From: JADGQN01 sp035315185 | GTDB lineage: Bacteria > Desulfobacterota > Syntrophorhabdia > Syntrophorhabdales > WCHB1-27 | Reading direction: 5' to 3' | DNA length: 24,812 bases | Assembly (NCBI GenBank): GCA_035315185.1 | Contig: DATFYE010000172.1 | Location: forward strand, 1 to 24,812 | Part shown: in pieces, positions 15,708 to 23,520 of the stretch | How the letters are laid out: the number at the start of each line of letters is the position of its first letter | Numbering within the stretch: position 1 is the first letter of the stretch | Translations under genes and position numbers: made by a program | The notes under the pieces: generated by a model | What the model was told of the DNA's origin: nothing | The model's input: the letters and a program-made list of their open reading frames with translations, nothing else | The model's database searches: none

Positions 15708-15943
15708 CTTTATCACAGATGTACGCAGATAGAAGCAATGAAAGATGTTCACAGATGAGTATGTCCGTGTCCAGCATCATGATACGACGGCAATGCTGTC
15801 CACACATCATCGCTCCGCGAATGGGCTTACTGCAGCGTAGCTGCTGCAGGTTGACCGGCTGTGGCGGTTTATCACACAGGCGGGCAAGAAATGAATTATC
15901 CGCCTTTATCACAAGCATTTATCCGCGTTTATCTGCGATAAAG
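15708..15943. repeat. Inverted-repeat element with TTTATC-CGCAGAT words
   Basis: The 29-bp arms 15708-15736 and 15915-15943 match as inverted repeats at 23 of 29 positions. Words like CTTTATCNCAGAT and TTATCCGCG recur inside, and a CTGCAG..CTGCAG palindrome lies near the centre. It fills the gap between the creatininase-family gene and the Tm-1-like gene. I see no coding sequence in it. Confidence 0.7.
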
Positions 15944-15957
15944 AAGTGGTCTCTGGA

Positions 15958-17208
15958 ATGAAAAGGGCGACTATTGCCATACTCGCAACTCTGGACACGA
16001 AAGGCGAAGAAGTCGCCTACATGAAAGGCATGTTGGAGGCACGAGGGTACGACGCGATGATTATCGACGTCGGACCCCTCGGCCCTCCGGGTGTGGCTCC
16101 GGATGTCTCGAGTGAAGACGTTGCCCGATGGGGCGGGTGTGAGCTAGCGGCTCTGGTCAAGATGCAGGAGCGGGAACGGGTGATGGAAGCGATGGGCACG
16201 GGGGCCGCGAAGCTTGTCACCAGGCTGTATCATGATAATAAGATTCAGGGGATCATTGGTATAGGCGGGAACCAGGGAACTGCAATTGCGTCGATGGCGA
16301 TGAGGGCTTTGCCCTTCGGGTTCCCCAAATACCTTGTCTCCACCGTAGCCTCCGGAAATATCCGTCCCTACGTGGGGTGTAAGGACATCGGCATGGTTTT
16401 CTCCGTTGGTGATCTGCTGGGCGGACCCAACGCAGTGACCCGGTCTGTCCTGGCAAATGGCGTTGCAGCAGTCATTGGAATGGTGGAGCATGGTGCAAGG
16501 ATAGCGGTCACACCCGAAGAGAGGACTGTCGCAGTCACAGCTCTGGGAAACACCGAACCCGCAGTGAGGGAGGCTGTAAGACTCCTCCATGGTAAGGGCT
16601 TTCAGGTGATCCCGTTTCACGCCTCGGGTGCGGGCGGGTCCGCAATGGAAGAGCTTATCGCGGACGGCATCATCCACGCGGTGCTTGATCTCACGCCTCA
16701 TGAGCTCACGGAAGAGGTGCTTGGCGTAGGCGCGTACGTCCCGGTGAATGCGGGGAGATTGAAAGCGGCAGGGGAAAAGGGTATCCCGCAGGTCGTATCA
16801 ACAGGGGGCATGGAATACCTCGCTTTCGGACCGAGAGCGTCGATCCCCGAGCGTCTGCGAAGAAGAAAAATCTATATGCACAATCCGTATAACGCAAATG
16901 TAAAGATTTCCAGGACCGAATTGGTGCGGGTGGCTGCGACCATGGCTGAGCGCTTGAACGCGGCTAGAGGACCTGCAGCAGTAATGATCCCGCTGCAGGG
17001 ATGGTCTATTTACGGAGCAAAGGGCGGTCCTCTGCACGACCAAAAAGGCTACGATCTTTTCCTTAATCGCCTCAAGCGCGATCTGAAGAGCCATGTGAAG
17101 CTGGAGGAGGTTAACGCTCACATTAATGACGCCGTTTTTGTGAAGCGATGCGTCGAACAGTTGATCGACTTTATGAATAAAGAGAAACAAGGGAGAAGCA
17201 ATGGGTAA
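15958..17208 (+). CDS. Tm-1-like ATP-binding domain protein (UPF0261)
   Basis: Protein of 416 residues if started at the ATG at 15958; a GTG at 15946 would add four residues but falls before the normal family start ATIAILATLDTKGEE. It is homologous to the N-terminal domain of the plant Tm-1 antiviral protein, which binds ATP. Gly-rich segments consistent with nucleotide binding are visible, including IGIGGNQGTAIA (about residues 98-109) and a second near SGAGGSAMEE. The TIM-barrel domain often fused or adjacent in relatives is absent. Bacterial members have no settled function. It overlaps the aldolase gene by 8 bp, tying it to this operon. The AAGAAG before the start is a weak ribosome site at the edge of the repeat. 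Confidence 0.88.
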   Translation: MKRATIAILATLDTKGEEVAYMKGMLEARGYDAMIIDVGPLGPPGVAPDVSSEDVARWGGCELAALVKMQERERVMEAMGTGAAKLVTRLYHDNKIQGIIGIGGNQGTAIASMAMRALPFGFPKYLVSTVASGNIRPYVGCKDIGMVFSVGDLLGGPNAVTRSVLANGVAAVIGMVEHGARIAVTPEERTVAVTALGNTEPAVREAVRLLHGKGFQVIPFHASGAGGSAMEELIADGIIHAVLDLTPHELTEEVLGVGAYVPVNAGRLKAAGEKGIPQVVSTGGMEYLAFGPRASIPERLRRRKIYMHNPYNANVKISRTELVRVAATMAERLNAARGPAAVMIPLQGWSIYGAKGGPLHDQKGYDLFLNRLKRDLKSHVKLEEVNAHINDAVFVKRCVEQLIDFMNKEKQGRSNG

Positions 17209-17809
17209 TGAAAAAGACGCAGTAACCCGTTTGAGAAAAGAACTGGCCGAGTTTTCGAGGCGCTCCTATAACCGGGGGCTGGTCAGCGGGGCCGGAGGAA
17301 ACATCAGTGTCAGAATACCTGATACGGACCAGGTGCTGATTACTCCCACGAATGTCTCTCTGGGTGACGTCGACCCTGAGGTTAATCTCCTTGTGCGACT
17401 GGATGGAACGATGCTCGAAAACCCTTTTGGGCTCAAACCCTCAAAAGAAACGGGTTTCCATCTTGTGGTCTATCAGCTTCGTCCTGATGTCGGAGCTGTC
17501 TCTCATGTCCACCCTCCATACGCAACCGCCTATTCCAACAAAGAGAAGCCCCTCCCTTTGGTGACAGTGAATAGCCGGATCATCCTCCAGGAGGTTCCTT
17601 GTATCGATTGCGCAGCCCCGGGCTCGCAGGATCTCTGCGACTTCGTGCATGGGGGCGTTAAGCAGTATCCCTTTGCCAAGGCGTTGCTGATGAAGGAGCA
17701 CGGGATACTGGCACTCGGGCCGGACCTCAAAACGGCCTACTATATTGCTGATCTCGTCGAGGACACTGCGAAGATCGCATTTTTAACTGAGAATATTAGA
17801 AGCAAGTAA
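17201..17809 (+). CDS. Class II aldolase/adducin family protein
   Basis: Protein of 202 residues, close in size to L-fuculose-phosphate aldolase and related zinc enzymes. The GGNISVR substrate loop is at 32-38 and the catalytic Glu83 lies in PSKETGFH. The zinc ligands His102 and His104 are in SHVHPPYA, and the third is the His of MKEHGILALG near 165. Such enzymes cleave or decarboxylate hydroxy sugar phosphates or acids. No sugar kinase is encoded here, so the substrate may be unphosphorylated or activated elsewhere. The start overlaps the Tm-1-like stop by 8 bp and has AAGGGAGAAGC upstream. Confidence 0.92.
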   Translation: MGNEKDAVTRLRKELAEFSRRSYNRGLVSGAGGNISVRIPDTDQVLITPTNVSLGDVDPEVNLLVRLDGTMLENPFGLKPSKETGFHLVVYQLRPDVGAVSHVHPPYATAYSNKEKPLPLVTVNSRIILQEVPCIDCAAPGSQDLCDFVHGGVKQYPFAKALLMKEHGILALGPDLKTAYYIADLVEDTAKIAFLTENIRSK

Positions 17810-17810
17810 A

Positions 17811-17932
17811 AGAGGGTCGAGGGTCGAGTGCCGAGTGAAAAACGTTAAGAGAGTGTCGAGGGAAGGGTGAGACACGGAGACACGGGGAAGGGGAGAAAGA
17901 AGTGGCGAGTGTCGAGTGAAAAATCGTAAGAG
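17811..17932. repeat. GTCGAGTG-type degenerate direct repeats
   Basis: Two similar ~29-bp units (17823-17851 and 17904-17932), each of the form GNCGAGTGNCGAGTGAAAAA plus a CGTTAAGAG-like tail, flank a GACACGGAGACACGGGGA tract. They occupy the aldolase-ADH gap. The second unit runs into the ribosome site of the ADH gene. The same words occur at 20050-20119. Confidence 0.75.
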
Positions 17933-17945
17933 GTGAGGTCAAAAT

Positions 17946-19073
17946 ATGGAGGCATCGGATAAAAAGAAAAAGGGCTTGTCGATTCCAAGAGTGATGAAGG
18001 CATGGGTCCTGGATGGCCCGGAGCAGATGCGATTGGTGGAGAAGCGCGTGCCGGAGCCGGGGCCTGCCGAGGTACTGGTGCGCATCGATGCGGTTGCCAT
18101 TTGCGGCACGGACGTGGAGATCATCACCAAGGGACTGCCCGCGTGGATCGAAGGCGGGCTCCCGTTCAACAAGAATTTCACGCCCGGCCATGAATACATG
18201 GGGACCGTGGTTAAACTGGGGACGGGTGTGGATGAATACGCGGTAGGCGATCGTGTTGCTGTGGAGATACACGCGGGCTGCGGACGCTGTGAACGATGCC
18301 GTATGGGCATGTACACGGCGTGCCTCAATTATGGTCTCAATTACGGCGAGCATAAGAAGGGTCACCGCGCGAATGGCTTCACGACTGACGGCGGATTCGC
18401 AGAGTATGCTGTCAATCACATCAATACGCTCGTGCACGTACCCGATGAGATGAGTGACGCAGAGGCGACGCTCATCGTGACAGCCGGTACTGCCATGTAC
18501 GGCCTTGATGTGCTGGGCGGTCTCATCGCAGGTGAGCGTCTTGTGGTCACCGGTCCGGGGCCGATTGGTCTCATGAGCGTGGCGGTGGGGAAAGCTCTGG
18601 GGGCGGAGCCCGTGATCCTGACAGGAACCCGTGATGCCAGGCTGAACCTGGGAAAGAAGCTTGGTGCGGATCACGTGGTAAACGTCCGGAAGGAAAATGC
18701 GGTCGAGGCCGTAAGACGCATTACCGGGGGCAGAGGCGTCCATTACGTGATGGAATGCTCCGGTGCCCCCAATGCGCTCAACGAAGCCATGGACATGGTA
18801 AATCGAGGCGGCCGGATCTGTCTCGCAGCGTTTCCCGGAGAGCCGGTACCTGTTGATCTGGCTAAACTGGTGCGCAACAATATTTACGTCTTCGGTATCA
18901 GGGGCGAAGGCAAGAGCGCGACCCACCGCGCAGCCGCATTGATGGCGCAAAAACGCTTCGACGCAAAGCTGATACATACGCACACATTCACGCTGGACGA
19001 AGTTCCGACTGCCTTCCGCTATTTTCGCGAAAGGATCGAGGATGCTATTAAGGTAGTGGTGCAGGTAAACTGA
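17946..19073 (+). CDS. Zinc-dependent medium-chain alcohol dehydrogenase
   Basis: Protein of 375 residues of the MDR zinc alcohol/polyol dehydrogenase family (threonine, sorbitol and idonate dehydrogenase-like). The catalytic zinc site is shown by Cys53 (AICGTD) and His82-Glu83 (GHEYMG). The structural zinc site is Cys112, Cys115, Cys118 and Cys126. The nucleotide fold starts at VVTGPGPIGLMSVAVG, and the absence of an obvious Arg after the second strand does not settle NAD versus NADP. AGGTGAGG precedes the ATG by 7 bases. In this operon it probably oxidises a secondary hydroxyl of the imported acid or its product. Confidence 0.93.
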   Translation: MEASDKKKKGLSIPRVMKAWVLDGPEQMRLVEKRVPEPGPAEVLVRIDAVAICGTDVEIITKGLPAWIEGGLPFNKNFTPGHEYMGTVVKLGTGVDEYAVGDRVAVEIHAGCGRCERCRMGMYTACLNYGLNYGEHKKGHRANGFTTDGGFAEYAVNHINTLVHVPDEMSDAEATLIVTAGTAMYGLDVLGGLIAGERLVVTGPGPIGLMSVAVGKALGAEPVILTGTRDARLNLGKKLGADHVVNVRKENAVEAVRRITGGRGVHYVMECSGAPNALNEAMDMVNRGGRICLAAFPGEPVPVDLAKLVRNNIYVFGIRGEGKSATHRAAALMAQKRFDAKLIHTHTFTLDEVPTAFRYFRERIEDAIKVVVQVN

Positions 19074-19124
19074 TAGACACCCGGCCCACGGGACCGGTGC
19101 GTGAAAAGAAAGGAGACACATACG

Positions 19125-20045
19125 ATGGAGAACTTCTCGATTTATCGCTACATGAAACTGGGAATTGTGCATTTCAAGGCCTATCCGGAGGCAACGACGG
19201 GAGAAGGACCGATTGTGGAAACATTGCGCAAAATCGTGGAAGATGATTTCTGGACCGCTGTCGAGGTTGGGTGGATGAAGGACCCGAAGGTCAGGCACGA
19301 GGCGCGTAAGCTCCTTGAGACCTCGCATATGGAAGTCTGTTATGCGAACCAGCCGAGGATATTTACCAACAAGCTCGACCTCAACTCGTTTGATCCGAAA
19401 GAAAGAAAGAAAGCGATCAATGCGATGAAGAACGGGGTTGACGAGGCGTTCCAGCTCGGGGCAACGTGCATGAGGGTCTTCTCAGGGAAGCATCCCGGTG
19501 AGGATAAGAAGGAAGAAGCGAAGAAGATCCTGATCGATTCGTTGCGGGAGGTGTGCCAGTACACGAATGAACAGGGGCCGATGGAAATCTACATGAAGAT
19601 TTTTGACTATGACATTGACAAGTGCTATCTCATCGGCCATTTCCAGGATGCGGCAGATGTGGCTGCAGTTCTCCACAAAGAATTCAGTAATTTCGGGGTG
19701 CTTTCAGATCTCTCACATTTCCCGCTGCTGAGGGAAAGCCCTGAGAAGGTGATGCCACTCGTAGCGAAGTATCCCATGCATTTCCACATCGGGAATTGCG
19801 CTTTCCGGGACAAGAGACACCCGGGCTACGGAGACCTGCAACCTCGTTTCGGTATGGAAGGCGGAGAAATTGATACACCCCAGGTGAGGGACTATTTCAG
19901 GCTCCTGCTCGAACTGAAGCTCCTCAATCCGGACAAGAGGCCTGTGCTCAGTGCAGAAGTACGGCCGCTGCTCGCGGAGGACACATCCGAGGTTGTTATC
20001 GCGAACACGAAGCGCGTGATTAAAGAAGCATGGGCGATGGTGTGA
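19125..20045 (+). CDS. TIM-barrel sugar isomerase/epimerase-like protein
   Basis: Protein of 306 residues starting at the ATG at 19125, which has AAGAAAGGAG 9 bases upstream; an in-frame GTG at 19101 lies before this ribosome site and is rejected. It resembles the xylose isomerase-like / AP-endonuclease-2 TIM-barrel superfamily. Conserved acidic and His residues that could bind a divalent metal occur in strand ends: AVEVGW, the Asp and His of LSDLSHFPLL, HFHIGN, and LSAEVRP near the C-terminus. Members include hydroxypyruvate isomerase, inosose dehydratase and tagatose epimerases, so the reaction is not fixed by family. It sits 51 bp after the ADH gene. Confidence 0.82.
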   Translation: MENFSIYRYMKLGIVHFKAYPEATTGEGPIVETLRKIVEDDFWTAVEVGWMKDPKVRHEARKLLETSHMEVCYANQPRIFTNKLDLNSFDPKERKKAINAMKNGVDEAFQLGATCMRVFSGKHPGEDKKEEAKKILIDSLREVCQYTNEQGPMEIYMKIFDYDIDKCYLIGHFQDAADVAAVLHKEFSNFGVLSDLSHFPLLRESPEKVMPLVAKYPMHFHIGNCAFRDKRHPGYGDLQPRFGMEGGEIDTPQVRDYFRLLLELKLLNPDKRPVLSAEVRPLLAEDTSEVVIANTKRVIKEAWAMV

Positions 20046-20049
20046 AGAA

Positions 20050-20119
20050 AGTGTCGAGTGTCGAGTGACGAGTGGCCAGTAATCAGTGGCCAGTAGACAG
20101 TGGCGAGTGTCGAGTGACA
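20050..20119. repeat. GTCGAGTG-type degenerate direct repeats, second site
   Basis: A 19-bp word at 20051-20069 recurs at 20100-20118 with one difference, and between them GTGGCCAGTA-like words repeat. This is the same repeat family as 17811-17932. It fills the gap before tctC and stops just upstream of its AAGGAGGG ribosome site. Confidence 0.75.
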
Positions 20120-20145
20120 GAGAACAAGAGGCAAGGAGGGGCGTG

Positions 20146-21120
20146 ATGAAAAAGAAAACGTTGTGGAAGGCTTGGGTAATGATTCCTACTGTCGCGTTTA
20201 TGTTGTGCGTGGGATGGGGCGCGCATAGTGTCGCAGCGGACTGGCCTGTAAAGCCGGTTGATCTGGTGAATCCGTTTGGCGCGGGTGGAGCGGCCGATGT
20301 CCAGGCCCGTAAACTTGCAGAGCTTGTTTCCAAAGACCTGGGTCAGCCGATGGTAGTGCGCAATGTAACAGGAGCGGGCGGCGCGATAGCGTATAACGAA
20401 GTGCACAGGGCCAAACCGGACGGCTACACCATGATCTGGTATTCCGGTGCCGTCAATACTCTGGCTGCCCGAAAGCAGATCTCGTATGACTACACCGCGT
20501 TCGAGCCCATCGCCGGTGTCGGCTTTGAAACCGTCGCCATCGCCGTCAACAAGACAGCCCCGTGGAAGGACTTCAAGGAATTTATCGCTTACGCTAAACA
20601 GAATCCAGGAAAGGTGACGATAGGCAACTCGGGCATGGGCAGCGTGACGCACATGGTGCCGGTCGCAATGGCTGCAAAGGCAGGTATACAAGTCGTGCAC
20701 GTACCCTTTGGCACGGGCCTCGCAGTGGCCACGCTGATGGGTGGTAAGATCGATGCGTCGAGTCAGCATCCTGCTGAGATCCTCAGCCAGGTGAAGGCAG
20801 GAGAGGTGCGTGTCCTCGCAGTGAGCAGCGAGAAGCGGATCAGCCTCTGGCCGAATGTGCCGACAATGAAGGAATCGGGCATTGACCTTGTGTTTGACCA
20901 GTGGAGGGGAGTCGCAGCCCCGGCCAAGACGCCAAAGGCAGTAATCGACAAGATGAGCGCAATAATCAAGAAGGTGGTGGAGGGCAAGGAATGGAAGGAT
21001 TTTGCCGCCTTTGTGGGGAGCACACCGTACTACTCTGATCCGGCGACTTTTGCGAAGTTCGTGGCCGAGCAGGATACGATCACCAAGGAGATCATGACCA
21101 GCGCGGGGCTCACAAAATAG
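20146..21120 (+). CDS. tctC: Tripartite tricarboxylate transporter substrate-binding protein (TctC/Bug)
   Basis: Protein of 324 residues from the ATG at 20146, which has AAGGAGGG 5 bases upstream. An in-frame upstream start at 20086 would translate the repeat and is rejected. A signal peptide (Lys-rich start, hydrophobic core to about residue 24, cleavage near SVAA-DWP) sends it to the periplasm. The mature protein begins with the Bug-family pattern W.VKPVDLVNPFGAGGAADVQAR and has RNVTGAGGAIAYNEVHRAKPDGYT. Bug proteins bind carboxylates through two water-mediated loops. It is followed by tctB and tctA, giving a complete TTT importer. The ligand is presumably the substrate of the enzymes upstream. 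Confidence 0.93.
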   Translation: MKKKTLWKAWVMIPTVAFMLCVGWGAHSVAADWPVKPVDLVNPFGAGGAADVQARKLAELVSKDLGQPMVVRNVTGAGGAIAYNEVHRAKPDGYTMIWYSGAVNTLAARKQISYDYTAFEPIAGVGFETVAIAVNKTAPWKDFKEFIAYAKQNPGKVTIGNSGMGSVTHMVPVAMAAKAGIQVVHVPFGTGLAVATLMGGKIDASSQHPAEILSQVKAGEVRVLAVSSEKRISLWPNVPTMKESGIDLVFDQWRGVAAPAKTPKAVIDKMSAIIKKVVEGKEWKDFAAFVGSTPYYSDPATFAKFVAEQDTITKEIMTSAGLTK

Positions 21121-21142
21121 GCCTCGGGCGGGAGTGGGTGGT

Positions 21143-21631
21143 ATGGCGACTCGAAAAGAGCGTCTGAGCGGCCTTGTCGTGATGCTGTTCGGGGCCGGCT
21201 CTCTCCTTTATAACTTGAAATACCCTTTAGATACATGGGGCAATCCGGGACCCGGTGTTTTTCCTCTTATGGCAGGAACGGTGCTCGTGGTTCTGGCCGC
21301 CTGGGTGTTGGGCCGGGACATCCTGAAGCCCGCGTCCAGGGAGGGCGGGGAAAGCAATGCGCAGTGCACACCGCTGAAGGAAACTTTCCGGATCACTCAA
21401 GGCGAGAGAAGGATCTTTTTGATGATCGCCGTTTTTGTCCTCTACATTTTGATGATCAAGTGGATCGGATTCTTCGTCTCCAATTTCTTCTTCGTGATCC
21501 TTGCCAGCCGGCTCATAGGTGCTAGAAGCTGGGGGGCGCCGGTTGCCCTTTCTGCGGGCATCAACCTTTTCTGTTATGCCCTGTTTGATCTCTGGCTCAA
21601 ACTATCCTTTCCGAGAGGAGTGTTGTTTTGA
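21143..21631 (+). CDS. tctB: Tripartite tricarboxylate transporter small membrane subunit (TctB)
   Basis: Protein of 162 residues from the ATG at 21143, with GGGCGGGAG upstream; a GTG at 21134 would add three residues. Four membrane segments are visible (about 10-28, 40-58, 92-110 and 120-150) with the family pattern NPGPGVFPLMAG after the first. TctB pairs with TctA in the inner membrane. The gene lies 22 bp after tctC and 15 bp before tctA. Confidence 0.9.
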   Translation: MATRKERLSGLVVMLFGAGSLLYNLKYPLDTWGNPGPGVFPLMAGTVLVVLAAWVLGRDILKPASREGGESNAQCTPLKETFRITQGERRIFLMIAVFVLYILMIKWIGFFVSNFFFVILASRLIGARSWGAPVALSAGINLFCYALFDLWLKLSFPRGVLF

Positions 21632-21646
21632 AGCGAGGCCTTGCCG

Positions 21647-23149
21647 ATGGCTGACCACGGCATCTTGTCATCTCTTCTCACAACATTTCAACCGGTCAAC
21701 TTTCTCTCCTGTTTCATAGGTGCGGTTGTCGGCACGCTGGTGGGCGTGCTGCCGGGTCTGGGTCCCGCTGCTGCCATGGCTCTCGTCATACCTCTCACGC
21801 TGAAACTCGGGCCTACCGCAGGCTTGATCATGCTCGCGGGGATCTATTACGGCTCGATGTACGGAGGCTCCACCACATCAATTCTGGTCAATGTCCCCGG
21901 GGAGCCCGCGAGTGTCGTGACCACAATCGATGGTTATGCGATGGCGCGAAAAGGCAGAGCCGGTGCTGCTCTGGCGGTTGCAGCCATCGGATCATTTGTC
22001 GCCGGAACATTCAGCGTGATAGCCCTGCAATTCTTTGCGCCTCTTCTCGCACGGTCCGCCCTTGCCTTCGGCCCCGCCGAATACTTCACGCTAACGGTGT
22101 TGGGCGTTATCATGCTCTCCAACCTGACCGGTAAATCGCGTGCCAGATCGTTGATCATGATCATGGTCGGCTTACTCCTCTCGACTGTCGGTACGGACCC
22201 TGTGGGCGGCATGGAGCGCTTCTCTTTCGGGCTGGAAGCTGCACAGGGAGGCGTCAGTTTTATAGCGTTGACGACCGGTCTCTTCGGCGTGGCGGAGGTC
22301 TTTGCAGTCATGGCCGAAGGAGAAGAGCAGATCAAGCTTTTGCCGGTGCGGTTTCGTGAACTCTATCCAAACCGGGAGGAGATCAGGCGTTCTGTAGCGC
22401 CCATGGCAAGGGGTTCTGTCCTCGGCTTCCTGATCGGACTTCTGCCCGGACCCGCTGCTACCATGGCGTCGTTCGCATCCTACGGCCTGGAGCGGCGTAT
22501 TTCGAAGCACAGAGAGGAGTTCGGCAAGGGCGCGATTGAAGGGGTCGCCGGTCCCGAGTCGGCCAACAATGCCGCGGCAGGCGGAGCCATGATCCCGCTG
22601 CTCTCGCTGGGACTGCCGTTTACGCCCGCTACCGCAGTGCTGCTGGGAGGCATGCTGCTTCACGGCATCACGCCCGGTCCTTTTCTGCTGCGCGATCGGC
22701 CTGATGTTTTCTGGGGGGTGGTCGGCAGTTTCTACCTGGGCAATATGATGCTCCTTATCCTGAATCTGCCGCTTGTGGGCATCTTTGCGAAGATCGTCAG
22801 GGTTGCACCCAAGTATCTCATGCCGACCGTGCTGGTGCTCTGCGTGATCGGAGCGTATGGGGACAATAGCAGCCTTTTCGACGTGTGGGTCATGTTGGGT
22901 GCCGGGGTCGTCGGCTATGTGATGCGGAAGTATGATTATGCACCAGCCCCGCTGATCGTTGGCCTGGTACTGGGGCCGGTCATGGAGAGGTCGCTCCGGC
23001 AGGCGCTCATCATTTCCAAGGGAAGTCTTTCGGGTCTCTGGGAGTCACCGCTCTGCATAGCGATGTGGATCGTGATCCTGCTCGCGGCAGTTCTTCCGTT
23101 TGCAATGCACGTCGTTCACAAGAGCACCGGGACAAGGCGCAACGCGTAA
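21647..23149 (+). CDS. tctA: Tripartite tricarboxylate transporter large permease (TctA)
   Basis: Protein of 500 residues with about 12 membrane segments, the usual TctA size. It has both conserved Gly/Pro-rich motifs: GVLPGLGPAAAMAL near residue 37 with YYGSMYGGSTTSILVNVPGE, and the repeat-half counterpart GLLPGPAATMASF near residue 263 with GPESANNAAAGGAMIPLL. The ATG at 21647 is preferred over the TTG two codons earlier; a GCGAGG sequence is a fair ribosome site. It forms the translocation channel with TctB, driven by the ion gradient. It is the last gene of the LacI-controlled operon. Confidence 0.94.
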   Translation: MADHGILSSLLTTFQPVNFLSCFIGAVVGTLVGVLPGLGPAAAMALVIPLTLKLGPTAGLIMLAGIYYGSMYGGSTTSILVNVPGEPASVVTTIDGYAMARKGRAGAALAVAAIGSFVAGTFSVIALQFFAPLLARSALAFGPAEYFTLTVLGVIMLSNLTGKSRARSLIMIMVGLLLSTVGTDPVGGMERFSFGLEAAQGGVSFIALTTGLFGVAEVFAVMAEGEEQIKLLPVRFRELYPNREEIRRSVAPMARGSVLGFLIGLLPGPAATMASFASYGLERRISKHREEFGKGAIEGVAGPESANNAAAGGAMIPLLSLGLPFTPATAVLLGGMLLHGITPGPFLLRDRPDVFWGVVGSFYLGNMMLLILNLPLVGIFAKIVRVAPKYLMPTVLVLCVIGAYGDNSSLFDVWVMLGAGVVGYVMRKYDYAPAPLIVGLVLGPVMERSLRQALIISKGSLSGLWESPLCIAMWIVILLAAVLPFAMHVVHKSTGTRRNA

Positions 23150-23178
23150 ACACGCCATTGTAGACACGCGCTGTTTTA

Positions 23179-23207
23179 TTGACATTACCGCTTAATTTTA
23201 CTATCCT
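23179..23207 (+). promoter_or_regulatory. Putative promoter of the tRNA pair
   Basis: TTGACA (23179-23184), 17-bp spacer and TATCCT (23202-23207), placing the start about 4-5 bases before tRNA-Lys. The -35 is perfect and the -10 is moderate. Confidence 0.6.
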
Positions 23208-23217
23208 TATAACCTTC

Positions 23218-23290
23218 GGGCCGTTAACTCAGGCGGCAGAGTATCTGCCTTTTAAGCAGAGAGTCGCAAGTTCGAATCTTGCACGGCCCA
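23218..23290 (+). tRNA. tRNA-Lys (anticodon TTT)
   Basis: Full cloverleaf by hand folding: acceptor GGGCCGT / ACGGCCC, D stem ACTC / GAGT, anticodon stem TCTGC / GCAGA with loop CTTTTAA, and T arm GCAAG-TTCGAAT-CTTGC. The discriminator base is A. The anticodon TTT reads lysine codons. Confidence 0.96.
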
Positions 23291-23297
23291 CATGCAC

Positions 23298-23372
23298 GTC
23301 CCTATCGTCTAGTTCGGCCTAGGACACCGGTCTTTCAAGCCGGCAACTCGGGTTCAAATCCCGATGGGGACG
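23298..23372 (+). tRNA. tRNA-Glu (anticodon TTC)
   Basis: Cloverleaf by hand folding: acceptor GTCCCTA / TGGGGAC (one G-T pair), anticodon stem CCGGT / GCCGG with loop CTTTCAA, and T arm TCGGG-TTCAAAT-CCCGA. The discriminator is G and CCA is not encoded. It follows tRNA-Lys by 7 bp, so both are probably one transcript. Confidence 0.96.
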
Positions 23373-23490
23373 CTCTTAATTTCAATAGATTAGACCCCTC
23401 ATTAGTTCCTTTCATTCTGTCCGGTGACCAAATAGTGACCATTTGAAAATCACTTTCAATATTTTGGTGCATCGGGTTGTTGAGTACTTC
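23373..23490. other. Non-coding stretch between tRNA-Glu and the IS110 element
   Basis: AT-rich sequence with no convincing gene. It contains two GTGACCA words 11 bp apart (23424-23430 and 23435-23441). Such spaced repeats next to a tRNA could be remnants of an integration site, but no integrase or duplicated tRNA end is visible in the window. Confidence 0.5.
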
Positions 23491-23509
23491 CTCCTACCAT
23501 TAATTCCTG

Positions 23510-23515
23510 TATAAG
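23510..23515 (+). promoter_or_regulatory. Candidate -10 element of the bridge RNA
   Basis: TATAAG lies about 10 bp before the structured region, but no -35 is found at the right distance in the local sequence. In IS110 elements studied so far, the -35 comes from the right end when the ends join in the circular form, and this arrangement fits that. Confidence 0.4.
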
Positions 23516-23520
23516 TATGT

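Noticed and set aside
19081..19097. Hairpin between the ADH and isomerase genes as a terminator
   Set aside because: CCGGCCC / GGACCGG can form a short stem with one mismatch, but there is no T-run and the next gene follows closely in the same operon.
17796..19328. 510-codon open frame on the minus strand
   Set aside because: It lies opposite the aldolase end, the ADH gene and the isomerase start, all with clear catalytic motifs. Its His/Arg-rich translation has no recognisable domain and arises from GC-biased codon positions.
20086..20145. Upstream start of tctC at 20086
   Set aside because: It would translate the GTCGAGTG repeat ahead of a normal signal peptide; a strong ribosome site precedes the ATG at 20146.
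23143..23180. Intrinsic terminator after tctA
   Set aside because: CGCGT / ACGCG can pair and TGTTTTATT follows, but a 5-bp stem with an 18-base loop is too weak to call.
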